Shown here one piece after another: positions 7,372-15,263 of a DNA stretch of 24,338 bases (the first letter of the stretch is position 1; the number at the start of each line of letters is the position of its first letter). The notes under the pieces are model-generated. The model was not told the DNA's origin. It saw only the letters and a program-made list of their open reading frames with translations, and made no database searches. The stretch comes from DASUAS01 sp036502765. Lineage in GTDB: Bacteria; Actinomycetota; Acidimicrobiia; IMCC26256; DASPTH01. The stretch covers positions 1 through 24,338 of the forward strand of contig DASXXX010000416.1 in the NCBI GenBank assembly GCA_036502765.1. The letters are read 5' to 3'. The position numbers and the translations under genes are program-made.

Positions 7372-8055
7372 TCAGTCGCTGCCGATCCAGCGGTACCCGA
7401 TGCCGGGTTCGGTGACGATCAGGCGCGGGTTGGCGGCGTCGTCGCCGAGCTTGCGTCGCAGCTGGCCCACGTAGACGCGCAGGTAGTTGCTCTCCGACCC
7501 GTACCCGCGCCCCCACACCTGGCGCAGCAGGTACTCGTGCGTGAGCAGCTTGCCGGGCTGGGTCGCGAGCTGCTCGAGCAGGGCGAGCTCGGTCTTGGTG
7601 AGGTGCACGACCGCGCCGTCGAGGCGCACCTGCTTGCGCAGCAGGTCGACCTCGAGGCTGTCGACGACGACGACCGCGGGCGCCGACGACGCCTGCGGCA
7701 CCCTTCGCAGCACCGCGCGTACGCGGGCGAGCACCTCCTCGACGTCGAACGGCTTGGTCACGTAGTCGTCGGCGCCGGCGTCGAGCGACTCGATCTTGTC
7801 CTGTTGGCGATCGCGCGCGGTGAGGACGACGACGGGCACGTCGCTGAACGAGCGCATGCGCCGGAGCGCCTCGATCCCGTCGAGATCGGGGAGACCCAGA
7901 TCGAGCAGCACGACGTCGGGTCGGTCGTCGGCGACGAGCACCAGGCCCTCCTCGGCGTTGGGGGACTCGAGCACCTCGAACCCGCGCGCCTTCAGGCTCG
8001 TGCGCAGCGCGCGGCGCAGCGACGTGTCGTCCTCGATCACCAGCACGGTCGTCAT
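7372..8055 (-). CDS. kdpE: KdpE-like OmpR-family response regulator
   Basis: The protein has 227 residues, the standard size. The receiver domain occupies residues 1-115 with the acidic pair in VIEDD, the phospho-acceptor Asp in VVLLDLGLPD near residue 52, the Thr in VVVLTARDRQ and the Lys in DDYVTKPF. The winged-helix DNA-binding domain follows (about 130-227), ending in SNYLRVYVGQLRRKLGDD and GIGYRWIG, close to KdpE. The kinase gene lies immediately upstream on the same strand (13 bases apart). KdpE normally activates kdpFABC at low potassium or osmotic stress; no kdpFABC is in this window, but a KimA-like potassium transporter is divergently transcribed from the same locus. The family call is firm; the regulated target is inferred. 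Confidence 0.9.
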   Translation of the reverse strand: MTTVLVIEDDTSLRRALRTSLKARGFEVLESPNAEEGLVLVADDRPDVVLLDLGLPDLDGIEALRRMRSFSDVPVVVLTARDRQQDKIESLDAGADDYVTKPFDVEEVLARVRAVLRRVPQASSAPAVVVVDSLEVDLLRKQVRLDGAVVHLTKTELALLEQLATQPGKLLTHEYLLRQVWGRGYGSESNYLRVYVGQLRRKLGDDAANPRLIVTEPGIGYRWIGSD

Positions 8056-8068
8056 CGCGCCCCCGCCG

Positions 8069-9502
8069 TCATCGTGATCCGGCCGGCATCACGAACACGA
8101 ACGTCGCGCCCCCGCCGTGCGTCTCCTCGCACCATACGCGGCCGCCGTGCGCGGTCACGAGTGCGTGCACGATGGCGAGGCCGAGACCGGTGCCGCTGGC
8201 GTCGGGACGCGCGTCGACGCGGGCGAACTCCTCGAAGATCCGTTCGCGCTCCTCCTCGGGCACCCCGGGCCCGTGATCGGCGACCCGCACCTCCACCTCG
8301 GCCGGCCCCTGGTCGTGTCGCGGTCCGGGGCAGCACGACACCAGGATCTCCGACCCCGGCGGCGCGAAGCGCAGCGCGTTCTCGAGCAGGTTGCCGAAGA
8401 CCTGTTCCATCATCTGGACGTCGACGTCGACGTCGCCGAGCGTGGCCGGGATGTCGAGGCGCACCCGGTGGGCGCGGGCCAGCGGGCGCAGCCGTCGGAT
8501 CGCGGCCTGGGCCAGGTCACTCAGCTCGACGCGCTGGCGGCGGACCTCCAGGCCACCGGCGCGGATGCGGCTCAGCTCGAGGATGTTGGTCACCAGCCGT
8601 TCCAAGCGCTCGGTCTCGTCGTAGATGGTGTCGAGCAGCTCGGTGCGGTCGGCGGGGGAGAGGTCGAGGTCGGGCGCGCGCAGCGTCGACGACGCGGCCT
8701 TGATGGAGGCCAACGGCGTGCGCAAGTTGTGCGTGACCGCGGAGAGGAACCCCGAGCGCGTGCGCCCGACCTGCGCGTCGATGCGCGCGTCGCGCGCCTC
8801 GTCTTCGAGTCGGAGGCGGTCGATGGCCGCCGCGAGCCCTGCGACCAACGCTTCGAGCAACGCCCGATCCGAGCTCGCCAACGGGTGCTCGCGGCTCGCC
8901 ACCGCTTCGACCTCGAGCGGCGCGATGCGCACGACGGTCGTCGCCCCCGTCGCCCCCGGCCCGTTGGCGACGGTCGTGGCCGACGACGTGCGCACGGTGC
9001 AGCGCACCAGCCGGAACAAGGCGACGAGTGCGTCGGCGGCACCCGCGACCACCGCCGCCGGATCCTCACCGGCCATCAGCCGCGTCGTGAGGTCGAGGCG
9101 GATGTGCGTCTCGCGTTCGCGTTGCTCGGCGGTGCGGCGCGCCGCGTCCAGCCGTGAGACCGTCCATCCGAGGACCGCCGACGCGGCGGCGAACACGACG
9201 AGGGCGGCGAGGTCGTCCTCCTTCTGGACGTCGAGGCTGTTGGTCGGCGCGGTGAAGTAGTAGTTCAACGCGAGGAACGCGGCGACCGTGCCGACGACCG
9301 CGGGGGCGCGCCCGAGGAGGGTCGCGACCAGCGCGGCGAGGAGCAGGAGGAGCGCCGCGGTCGTGAGGTCGGCGTCGAAGGCGCGTGCCACGAGCGTGGT
9401 CGCGCCCACGATGGCCAGTGCGAGCAGGACGCGGATGCCGTTCTTGACGGCATCTTGACGCGTCACGGCCTGGCGCTGACGGTCTGTTGACGAAGGCCCC
9501 AC
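8069..9502 (-). CDS. KdpD-like sensor histidine kinase lacking the N-terminal KdpD/USP domains
   Basis: The protein has 477 residues against about 890 for E. coli KdpD. The N-terminus goes straight into a four-helix membrane block (DUF4118-like, about residues 20-110) with LALNYYFTAP typical of KdpD. Then come a GAF-like segment, the H-box in AVTHNLRTPLASIKAAS, the N-box in NLLENALRFAPPG, and G-boxes in VADHGPGVPEEE and GTGLGLAIVHALV. The cytosolic KdpD and universal-stress domains that precede the membrane helices in KdpD are missing. The start is uncertain: GTG 9502 gives this length, GTG 9466 is in frame and would remove 12 residues; neither has a clear ribosome site. It is the partner of the adjacent KdpE and is divergent from the KimA-like gene by 12 bases. 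Confidence 0.88.
   Translation of the reverse strand: MGPSSTDRQRQAVTRQDAVKNGIRVLLALAIVGATTLVARAFDADLTTAALLLLLAALVATLLGRAPAVVGTVAAFLALNYYFTAPTNSLDVQKEDDLAALVVFAAASAVLGWTVSRLDAARRTAEQRERETHIRLDLTTRLMAGEDPAAVVAGAADALVALFRLVRCTVRTSSATTVANGPGATGATTVVRIAPLEVEAVASREHPLASSDRALLEALVAGLAAAIDRLRLEDEARDARIDAQVGRTRSGFLSAVTHNLRTPLASIKAASSTLRAPDLDLSPADRTELLDTIYDETERLERLVTNILELSRIRAGGLEVRRQRVELSDLAQAAIRRLRPLARAHRVRLDIPATLGDVDVDVQMMEQVFGNLLENALRFAPPGSEILVSCCPGPRHDQGPAEVEVRVADHGPGVPEEERERIFEEFARVDARPDASGTGLGLAIVHALVTAHGGRVWCEETHGGGATFVFVMPAGSR
9442..9492. promoter_or_regulatory. Phased TTGACG direct repeats, candidate KdpE operator
   Basis: TCTTGACG occurs at 9442-9449 and again at 9453-9460 (11-bp step), and TGTTGACG at 9485-9492 (a further 32 bp, about three helical turns). 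OmpR-family regulators bind direct repeats about 10-11 bp apart. The 9455 TTGACG could also serve as a -35, with GACGGT 17 bp later, for the plus-strand transporter. The first two copies fall inside the annotated 5' end of the kinase gene. Confidence 0.35.
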
Positions 9503-9514
9503 GACGATGGGCGC

Positions 9515-11899
9515 ATGGCCACGACTGTCACCGATCCGAGCCTAGAGCCGCGCCCTGACTCGGGCGCTGCTCCCGGGGGCGGAGCCAACCACCGCGGTGA
9601 GCCGCCGACGGACACCGACTCACCCGCGGGCCGTCGGCGGTCGCGACGGCCCGACATCACCACCATGATGCTCGGTCGCAAGATCCGCACCGACCAGGAG
9701 ATCCACGAGCGGCTCGACAACCCCACCGCACTGGCGGTCTTCGCCAGCGACGCGTTGTCGTCGGTGGCGTACGCGACCGAGGAGATGCTCACCGTCCTCC
9801 TGATCGGCGGGGCCGGCCTCCTCGCGTTCGGGACGCTGGTCCCGCTCACGCTCGGCATCGTCGCCCTGCTCGTGATCCTGGTGTTCTCGTACCGCCAGAC
9901 GATCAAGGCCTACCCGAGCGCGGGCGGCGCGTACATCGTCACCCGCGACAACTTCGGCGTGCTCCCCGCGCAGGTCGCCGGCGTCGCGCTGCTCACCGAC
10001 TACATCCTCACCGTCGCGGTGAGCACGTCGGCCGGTGTCGCCGCGCTCTATTCCGCGTTTCCGAGTTTGTACACGTACCGAGTGCTCATCGCGGTGGCGC
10101 TGATCTGGATCATCGCGTTCATGAACCTGCGGGGCGTGAAGGAGTCGGGGCGGATCTTCGCCGTCCCCACGTACGGCTTCGTCATCTCCATCCTCGGGCT
10201 CATCATCGTCGGCGTGATCAAGTCGATCGTGGGCGGGCTCGACCCGGTGCACGTGCATCACGCGGCCGTGGCCGCGGGCGCCGGCGGATCGCTGGGCATC
10301 TTCCTGCTGATGAAGGCCTACGCGGGTGGCTCCACCGCCATGACGGGTGTGGAGGCCATCTCCAACGGCGTGCCCGCGTTCAAGCCGGTGGAGTGGAAGA
10401 ACGCCCGCAAGGTCCTCGGCTGGCTGGGCGTGCTGCTCGGCGCGATGTTCATCGGGATCTCGTTCCTGGCGTGGAAGGTGCACCCGTTCCCGAGCACCAA
10501 GGAGACGGTCCTCAGCCAGATCACGCGATCGGTGATGGGAAGTGGCACGGTCGGGAACATCGCCTTCTTCGTCATTCAGGCGATGACCGTGCTCATCCTG
10601 GTGCTCGCGGCGAACACGTCGTTCGCCGATTTCCCGCGGCTCGCGAGCTTCCACGCCGAGGACCACTTCCTGCCGTCGCCCCTCACCAAGCGCGGACGGC
10701 GCCTGGTGTTCGCCAACGGGATCCTCGTGCTCGCGGGCCTCGCCACCGTGGTGACGGTGATCTTCGGGGCCAGCGTCGCCCGCCTGATCCCCCTCTACGC
10801 GATCGGCGTGTTCACGTCGTTCACACTGTCGCAGGGTGGTATGGCCAAGCGCCACCTGACGCTGAAGGAGCCGGGCTGGAAGACGGGTCTCTGGGTCAAT
10901 GGCACCGGCGCGGTGGCCACGCTGGTCGTGGGCATCGTGATCGCGGTCACCAAGTTCACCCACGGCGCCTGGATCATCATGATCATCGTGCCGGTGACGG
11001 TCGCGGTGCTGGTGAGGGTCAACAAGCACTACGACCACGTGGCGACGAAGCTCGACGAGCCCGACCCCGAGCTGGCCATCGCCACGAGCAATCGCCTCGG
11101 CGCCGTGGTCCTGGTGTCACGCGTCGACGACGGACTCGACCGGGCGATGCGCTACGTCGACCACCTCGACGGCGATCGCGTGCGAGCCGTGCATGTCGGA
11201 CCCGAGGATCGCAACCTCGGGGCCGCGTTCTGGGCCCGCTACGGGTGCAAGCTCGAGTTCGTGGAATCGCACGGCGGCCTGGTGAAGACAGCGCGTGCCG
11301 TCGTGCAGAGCGAACGGGCCGAGTACCCCGACCACCTCTGCGCAGTAGTGGTGCCCGAGACCATCGAGGAACCCCGGCTGCGCCACGTGCTCAGGCACAA
11401 CGACGCGCTGCGGCTGAAGGCCGGGATGCTGTTCGAGAAGGGCATCGTCGTCGTCAACATCCCCACCACCGACGCCGACGACACGCTCCTCACCCGTCCG
11501 CCGCGTCGTCACGTCGCGCTTGTCCCCGTGGCCACCCTCCACGAGGGAGCTCGAGAAGCACTGCGGGTCGCCGAACTGTTGCGCCCCGTACAGGTACGGG
11601 CGGTGCACATCGCGGAGATCGCCGACGAGGCGGACACCATCGAGGAGCAGTGGGCCGCCCAGCACCTCCCGGTACCGCTCGACATCGTCGCCGCGCCCTA
11701 CCGCGAGCTGGGTGAGCCGCTGCTGCACGAGGTCGAGGCGCTCAAGGCCGAGGGTGCCGACCTGGTCACGGTGGTGATCGGCGAGTTCGTGCCGAAGTGG
11801 TGGCAGCACGGGCTGCACAACCACCGCGCCCTGCAGATGAAGGCTCGGCTGTTGTTCGAACCCGGTGTGGCCGTCGTGTCGGTGCCCCACCACGTGTGA
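9515..11899 (+). CDS. KimA-like APC-superfamily potassium transporter with duplicated cytosolic domain
   Basis: The protein has 794 residues. After a disordered Pro/Asp/Arg tail (1-50) come GRKIRTDQEIHERLDNPTAL and FASDALSSVAYATEEM, then about twelve membrane helices (roughly 75-495) including YRQTIKAYPSAGGAYIV, all typical of the KimA (YdaO) potassium-proton symporter family. The cytosolic part holds two similar domains: about 529-650, ending LRLKAGMLFEKGIVVVNIP, and 665-794, ending ALQMKARLLFEPGVAVVSVP; Bacillus KimA (about 607 residues) has room for one. KimA imports potassium and is inhibited by c-di-AMP in Bacillus. ATG 9515 is the first start; ATG 9665 would drop the tail. Divergent from the KdpED-like pair, which is its probable regulator. 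An amino-acid substrate cannot be fully excluded. Confidence 0.85.
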   Translation: MATTVTDPSLEPRPDSGAAPGGGANHRGEPPTDTDSPAGRRRSRRPDITTMMLGRKIRTDQEIHERLDNPTALAVFASDALSSVAYATEEMLTVLLIGGAGLLAFGTLVPLTLGIVALLVILVFSYRQTIKAYPSAGGAYIVTRDNFGVLPAQVAGVALLTDYILTVAVSTSAGVAALYSAFPSLYTYRVLIAVALIWIIAFMNLRGVKESGRIFAVPTYGFVISILGLIIVGVIKSIVGGLDPVHVHHAAVAAGAGGSLGIFLLMKAYAGGSTAMTGVEAISNGVPAFKPVEWKNARKVLGWLGVLLGAMFIGISFLAWKVHPFPSTKETVLSQITRSVMGSGTVGNIAFFVIQAMTVLILVLAANTSFADFPRLASFHAEDHFLPSPLTKRGRRLVFANGILVLAGLATVVTVIFGASVARLIPLYAIGVFTSFTLSQGGMAKRHLTLKEPGWKTGLWVNGTGAVATLVVGIVIAVTKFTHGAWIIMIIVPVTVAVLVRVNKHYDHVATKLDEPDPELAIATSNRLGAVVLVSRVDDGLDRAMRYVDHLDGDRVRAVHVGPEDRNLGAAFWARYGCKLEFVESHGGLVKTARAVVQSERAEYPDHLCAVVVPETIEEPRLRHVLRHNDALRLKAGMLFEKGIVVVNIPTTDADDTLLTRPPRRHVALVPVATLHEGAREALRVAELLRPVQVRAVHIAEIADEADTIEEQWAAQHLPVPLDIVAAPYRELGEPLLHEVEALKAEGADLVTVVIGEFVPKWWQHGLHNHRALQMKARLLFEPGVAVVSVPHHV

Positions 11900-11907
11900 G
11901 CGGGTGA

Positions 11908-11927
11908 GGCACCGACATGCAGGTGCC
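11908..11927. terminator. Possible bidirectional terminator between convergent genes
   Basis: GGCACC (11908-11913) pairs with GGTGCC (11922-11927) around an 8-nt loop, between the stops of the KimA-like gene and the convergent SnoaL-like gene. The stem is short and has no U-tract. Confidence 0.35.
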
Positions 11928-11940
11928 CGAGCTCGAGTCG

Positions 11941-12345
11941 TCAGTCGACGACGGTGCGCAGCGTGAGGAGCGTGTCCTCGGCGCCGCGGTAGTAGGCGAT
12001 CTTGCCGTCGCGGAACTTCCAGTAGTGGTGCAGCAGCATCTCGGCCTCGCGTCCGGTGGTGCGCGACTTCACGCGGTACCGCACGACGGTGAGCACGGTG
12101 TCACCGTCGCCCATCAGCTCGAGCGTCGTGAACTCCAGCAGTTCGGTCGCGCCGGCGAGCTGCACGAAGAACTCGGTGACCTCCTCCTTGCCGTGGCGCA
12201 CGCCCCACCACGGCACTTCGGTCGACGACGCGTCGGATGCCCAGTCGACGTCGTCGGTCAGCGTGTCGAGGATCGCGGGCAGGTCCCCTCGACCGAAGGC
12301 TTCGTAAACGGCTTGGATGGTCTTGACGTTGTCGTCGGCGCTCAT
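11941..12345 (-). CDS. SnoaL-like / NTF2-fold protein
   Basis: The protein has 134 residues. NVKTIQAVYEAFGRGDLPAILDTLTDDVDW at the N-terminus, WGVRHGKEEVTEFFVQLA in the middle and the strands LLHHYWKFRDGKIAYYRGAEDT near the end are the usual pattern of SnoaL/ketosteroid-isomerase-like small proteins, a cone-shaped fold used for many small ligands. The specific activity cannot be told from this pattern. ATG 12345 is preceded on the minus strand by GAGAGG about 10 bases upstream. It is a single gene, convergent with the transporter and divergent from the HAD phosphatase. Confidence 0.85.
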   Translation of the reverse strand: MSADDNVKTIQAVYEAFGRGDLPAILDTLTDDVDWASDASSTEVPWWGVRHGKEEVTEFFVQLAGATELLEFTTLELMGDGDTVLTVVRYRVKSRTTGREAEMLLHHYWKFRDGKIAYYRGAEDTLLTLRTVVD

Positions 12346-12412
12346 GTGACGGCCCCTCTCGTGGCGTGATGTTCCGACGCGATTCGCAGCGAGCGGTGCG
12401 ATGGATCACGGC

Positions 12413-12418
12413 TAACGT
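12413..12418 (+). promoter_or_regulatory. -10 element of the HAD phosphatase gene (leaderless)
   Basis: TAACGT is followed after 6 bases by GTG 12425, in the 79-bp divergent gap after the SnoaL-like gene. Confidence 0.5.
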
Positions 12419-12424
12419 CGACCG

Positions 12425-13099
12425 GTGCCCGGCGTCGATCCTGCAGGCTCCGATCCTTTTGGGCTCGACTTCGCCCGCACGTCGGTGTTCATCGACTTCG
12501 ACGGCACCATCAGCACCACCGACGTCGGGGTGCACGTGCTCTCGAAGGCCGCGCCCGACGCGTGGCGTGCCATCGACGAGCAGTTCCGCCACGGCGTGAT
12601 CGACAGCCGCGAGTGCATCCTCGACGAGTGGGAGCTCGTCGAGGGCGACGAGGCGACGCTGCGCGCCATCGCCGCCGAGGTGACGCTCGATCCGGGCGTG
12701 GGCCCGCTGGTCGACGCGTTGCGCGCTGCGGGTGCGGAGCTCACCGTCGTCTCCGACGGCTTCGGGTTCTACGTGGAGGACGCGGTCAAACCGTTCGGGC
12801 TCGACGTACTGACGAACACAGTCGACTTCACGACGCGTGAGCTGCTCTTCCCGAACGAGGACCGGTGTTGCGCGTGCGCGTCGTGCGGTACGTGCAAGCA
12901 GGCCCCGATCAAGGACGCGCAGTACCGCGGACAGGCCACGATGCTGATCGGCGACGGCGCCAGCGACCGCAAAGCGGCGTTGCTGGCCGACGTGGTGTTC
13001 GCCAAGGACGCGCTGGCGTCGTGGTGCACGGCGTTCGGAGTGGAGTTCACGCCGTTCGACACGCTCGACGACGTGCACGGCATGCTCTTCCCGTCGTGA
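12425..13099 (+). CDS. MtnX-like HAD-superfamily phosphatase
   Basis: The protein has 224 residues. The HAD nucleophile motif FIDFDGTIS lies near residue 24, motif II Ser in TVVSDGFGFYVE near 105, and motif III/IV in LIGDGASDRKAALLADVVFA near 178. The insert CCACASCGTCKQAP near 155 is the cysteine cluster typical of the MtnX/phosphoserine-phosphatase-like group (2-hydroxy-3-keto-5-methylthiopentenyl-1-phosphate phosphatase, methionine salvage). No other methionine-salvage gene is near, so the substrate is open. GTG 12425 is supported by a -10 at leaderless spacing. The 51-bp gap to the following glycosyltransferase has its own -10. Confidence 0.85.
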   Translation: MPGVDPAGSDPFGLDFARTSVFIDFDGTISTTDVGVHVLSKAAPDAWRAIDEQFRHGVIDSRECILDEWELVEGDEATLRAIAAEVTLDPGVGPLVDALRAAGAELTVVSDGFGFYVEDAVKPFGLDVLTNTVDFTTRELLFPNEDRCCACASCGTCKQAPIKDAQYRGQATMLIGDGASDRKAALLADVVFAKDALASWCTAFGVEFTPFDTLDDVHGMLFPS

Positions 13100-13138
13100 A
13101 CGTCGCGTTCGGCACCGACGAGCACACCGCGCTCGCCG

Positions 13139-13144
13139 TAGCGT
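13139..13144 (+). promoter_or_regulatory. -10 element of the glycosyltransferase gene (leaderless)
   Basis: TAGCGT lies 6 bases before ATG 13151. Confidence 0.45.
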
Positions 13145-13150
13145 GATCGG

Positions 13151-14317
13151 ATGCGCATTCTCGCCGCGTGTTCCCTGGGTGGCTCGGGTCATCTACAGCC
13201 GATGCTTCCGTTTCTCGACGCGGCACGGCGTGAAGGGCGCGAGACTCTGGTTGTCGCACCACCGGCGCTGAGCGACATGGTCGCAGTGGCGGGCTATGAC
13301 TTCTCGCCGGGCGGAGAACCCGCCGAGTCGTTGATCGCGCCGATCCGCGAGCGACTCCCGATCGCGCCTCCGCGAGAGGCCGCCGTTGTGGCGAACCGGG
13401 ACCTGTTCGCCGCACTGGCGACGGATGCGATGTTGCCGTCAATGCGCGCTCTCGTCGAATCGTGGCGGCCCAACCTGATCATTCGAGACCCAAGCGAATA
13501 CGCGTCAGCGATCGTTGCACAAGAAGCTGCTACTCCAGTGGCGCAGATCGCGATCGGTCTCGCTGAAGTCGAGTGGAACTCCATCGAGATTGCTGCTTCG
13601 GCACTCGAACAGCGATACCGAGGACTCCCTGCGATCCTCCGCGCGTCGCCCTACGCCACACGATTCCCAGCCTCGCTGGACCCGTCACGTTTTCCGAGCA
13701 CGCAACGCTACGACGATGCCGTCTCGCAAACGCCGTCGCTGCTGCCTGATTGGTGGAACGGTTCACGACATCCACTGATCTATGTGACGTTCGGAACCGT
13801 GCTCGGTCACATGACGATTGCAAACGAGGTGTATCGCGCCGCGCTCGACGCAGTCAGCGAACTCGAAGCGCGAGTGCTGCTGACGGTCGGCCGTCGCTTC
13901 GATCCAATGTCCCTCGGCGTCGTACCTGGCAACGTGCACGTCGAACAATGGGTCGACCAGAACGACGTCTTCCGAGAAGCTGCGGTGGTCGTGTGCCACG
14001 GCGGTTCAGGCACAACGTTCGGCGCACTGCGAGCTGGGCTCCCGGTCGTGGTCGTCCCGCTCTTCGCGGATCAGCACGCCAACGGCGTCAAAGTCGTGCA
14101 GTCGGGATCTGGGGTCGTCGTCGATCTGCATCAACGACAGTTCGGCCGCCCACCCTTCGAGCGAAGCGACTCCCCTCGCGTCGCCGACGCCGTTCGCACC
14201 GTGCTCTCCGACTCGACGTACCGCCAGCACGCGCGAGTCGTCAGCGACGAGATCGTTCTCGCACCCACCGCCGGCGAAGTTCTACGCGGCCTCGTCGACA
14301 CCGCGGGCGCGCCATGA
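13151..14317 (+). CDS. GT1-family (MGT-type) glycosyltransferase
   Basis: The protein has 388 residues with the GT-B fold. The N-terminal acceptor domain begins ILAACSLGGSGHLQPMLPFLDAAR; the C-terminal domain holds IYVTFGTVLGH, VHVEQWVDQNDVF and the nucleotide-sugar signature CHGGSGTTFGALRAGLPVVVVPLFADQHANG near residues 280-310. Such enzymes transfer a sugar from a UDP- or TDP-donor to natural products, lipids or xenobiotics. The acceptor is unknown and no biosynthetic cluster surrounds it. The base composition and codon choice (more A/T at third positions, for example GAA, CGA and GCA) differ from the flanking genes, which suggests transfer. No signal peptide, so cytosolic. Confidence 0.9.
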   Translation: MRILAACSLGGSGHLQPMLPFLDAARREGRETLVVAPPALSDMVAVAGYDFSPGGEPAESLIAPIRERLPIAPPREAAVVANRDLFAALATDAMLPSMRALVESWRPNLIIRDPSEYASAIVAQEAATPVAQIAIGLAEVEWNSIEIAASALEQRYRGLPAILRASPYATRFPASLDPSRFPSTQRYDDAVSQTPSLLPDWWNGSRHPLIYVTFGTVLGHMTIANEVYRAALDAVSELEARVLLTVGRRFDPMSLGVVPGNVHVEQWVDQNDVFREAAVVVCHGGSGTTFGALRAGLPVVVVPLFADQHANGVKVVQSGSGVVVDLHQRQFGRPPFERSDSPRVADAVRTVLSDSTYRQHARVVSDEIVLAPTAGEVLRGLVDTAGAP

Positions 14318-14494
14318 CTCGCCGCTCGCGGTCCGCAGTCTGATTGTGCGGGATCGTTTGGACCCAGGTCTCGCGTCGCGGCGAGATCAGGACGAATCGG
14401 CGCCGTAGCCACCTGTGCAGGATCGCCCTCTCTGTCCAGGTGACCTATCCAGCCCCAGTCGTCCAGAGAGCCGCGGCTCGAAGATCCACGCGGG

Positions 14495-14500
14495 TAGGTT
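14495..14500 (+). promoter_or_regulatory. -10 element of rnhB (leaderless)
   Basis: TAGGTT lies 7 bases before GTG 14508 and decides the rnhB start. The rest of the 190-base gap after the glycosyltransferase holds only short imperfect hairpins (e.g. TCTCGC/GCGAGA near 14371-14388). Confidence 0.5.
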
Positions 14501-14507
14501 CGGCGCC

Positions 14508-15212
14508 GTGACCGCCACGTCCGCCGAGCGCACCACGTCTCCTGCTCCCACCCGCAAGATGGGGCCGACCTTGCGGCTGGAGCGGAAGTTCTGGGAGGCG
14601 GGCGACCAGGTGGTCGTCGGCATCGACGAGGTCGGTCGGGGCGCGTGGGCCGGACCAGTGACGGTGGCCGCGGTGGTCTCCGCGCCCGAGCACGTGCGCG
14701 GCGTGCACGACTCCAAGCAGCTCACGCGGGCCGAGCGCGAGAAAGCGGCGCGCTCGGTGCGGCGGTGGGCGCTGGGTGTCGGCGTCGGCCACGCCTCCTA
14801 CGAGGAGTGCGACGAGCTGGGCATGACCGAGGCGCAGCGCGTCGCCGCCATGCGCGCGCTCGCCGAGCTCGAAGACCAGGGCTTCGTGCCCGACCGCATC
14901 GTGCTCGACGGGAACCACGACTACCTGAAGATGCCGACCAAGGTCACCACCGTGATCAAGGGCGACACGAAGTGCCTCGCGGTCGCCGCGGCGTCGTGCG
15001 TGGCCAAGGTGACGCGCGACCACATGATGATGGAGGAGGCGGAGCACTACCCGATGTACGACTTCGAGTCGAACGTCGGCTATCCCGCCCCCGCCCACAA
15101 GCTCGCGCTCGCGGGCTACGGCCCGAGCGCGATCCACCGTCGGTCGTGGATCTTCATGGACTCGCTGTGCTGGCGGGGCGTGCCGCCTGCACCGGGGCGC
15201 CTGTTCATCTAG
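14508..15212 (+). CDS. rnhB: Ribonuclease HII
   Basis: The protein has 234 residues. RNase HII removes ribonucleotides and RNA primers from RNA-DNA hybrids. The acidic active site is visible: VVGIDEVGRGAWAGPV (Asp and Glu, with the GRG that senses the ribose 2'-OH), VHDSKQLT, RIVLDGNHDYL (Asp) and KGDTKCLAVAAASCVAKVTRD (Asp). GTG 14508 is preferred over the longest frame (14415) because it stands 7 bases from a TANNNT -10; the extra 31 residues upstream do not look like the family. A short disordered, Thr/Ser-rich tail precedes the catalytic core. Single gene with its own promoter; the next gene begins 51 bases later with a ribosome site. Confidence 0.95.
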   Translation: MTATSAERTTSPAPTRKMGPTLRLERKFWEAGDQVVVGIDEVGRGAWAGPVTVAAVVSAPEHVRGVHDSKQLTRAEREKAARSVRRWALGVGVGHASYEECDELGMTEAQRVAAMRALAELEDQGFVPDRIVLDGNHDYLKMPTKVTTVIKGDTKCLAVAAASCVAKVTRDHMMMEEAEHYPMYDFESNVGYPAPAHKLALAGYGPSAIHRRSWIFMDSLCWRGVPPAPGRLFI

Positions 15213-15250
15213 CGTTCCAGCAGGGGCCGCCCGAGAAGGGAGGTCGAAAC

Positions 15251-15255
15251 GGAGG
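15251..15255 (+). promoter_or_regulatory. Shine-Dalgarno site of the DinB-like gene
   Basis: GGAGG lies 8 bases before ATG 15264. It decides against the longer frame starting at GTG 15255, which overlaps the site. This is one of the few clear ribosome sites in the window. Confidence 0.7.
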
Positions 15256-15263
15256 TGCGCGAC

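Noticed and set aside
6688..8703. 671-codon open frame on the plus strand
   Set aside because: It lies antisense to the mannosidase, kdpE and kinase genes and shows no family motif.
9515..9600. c-di-AMP (ydaO) riboswitch before the KimA-like gene
   Set aside because: Only 12 bases separate the divergent start codons, so there is no leader long enough to hold it.
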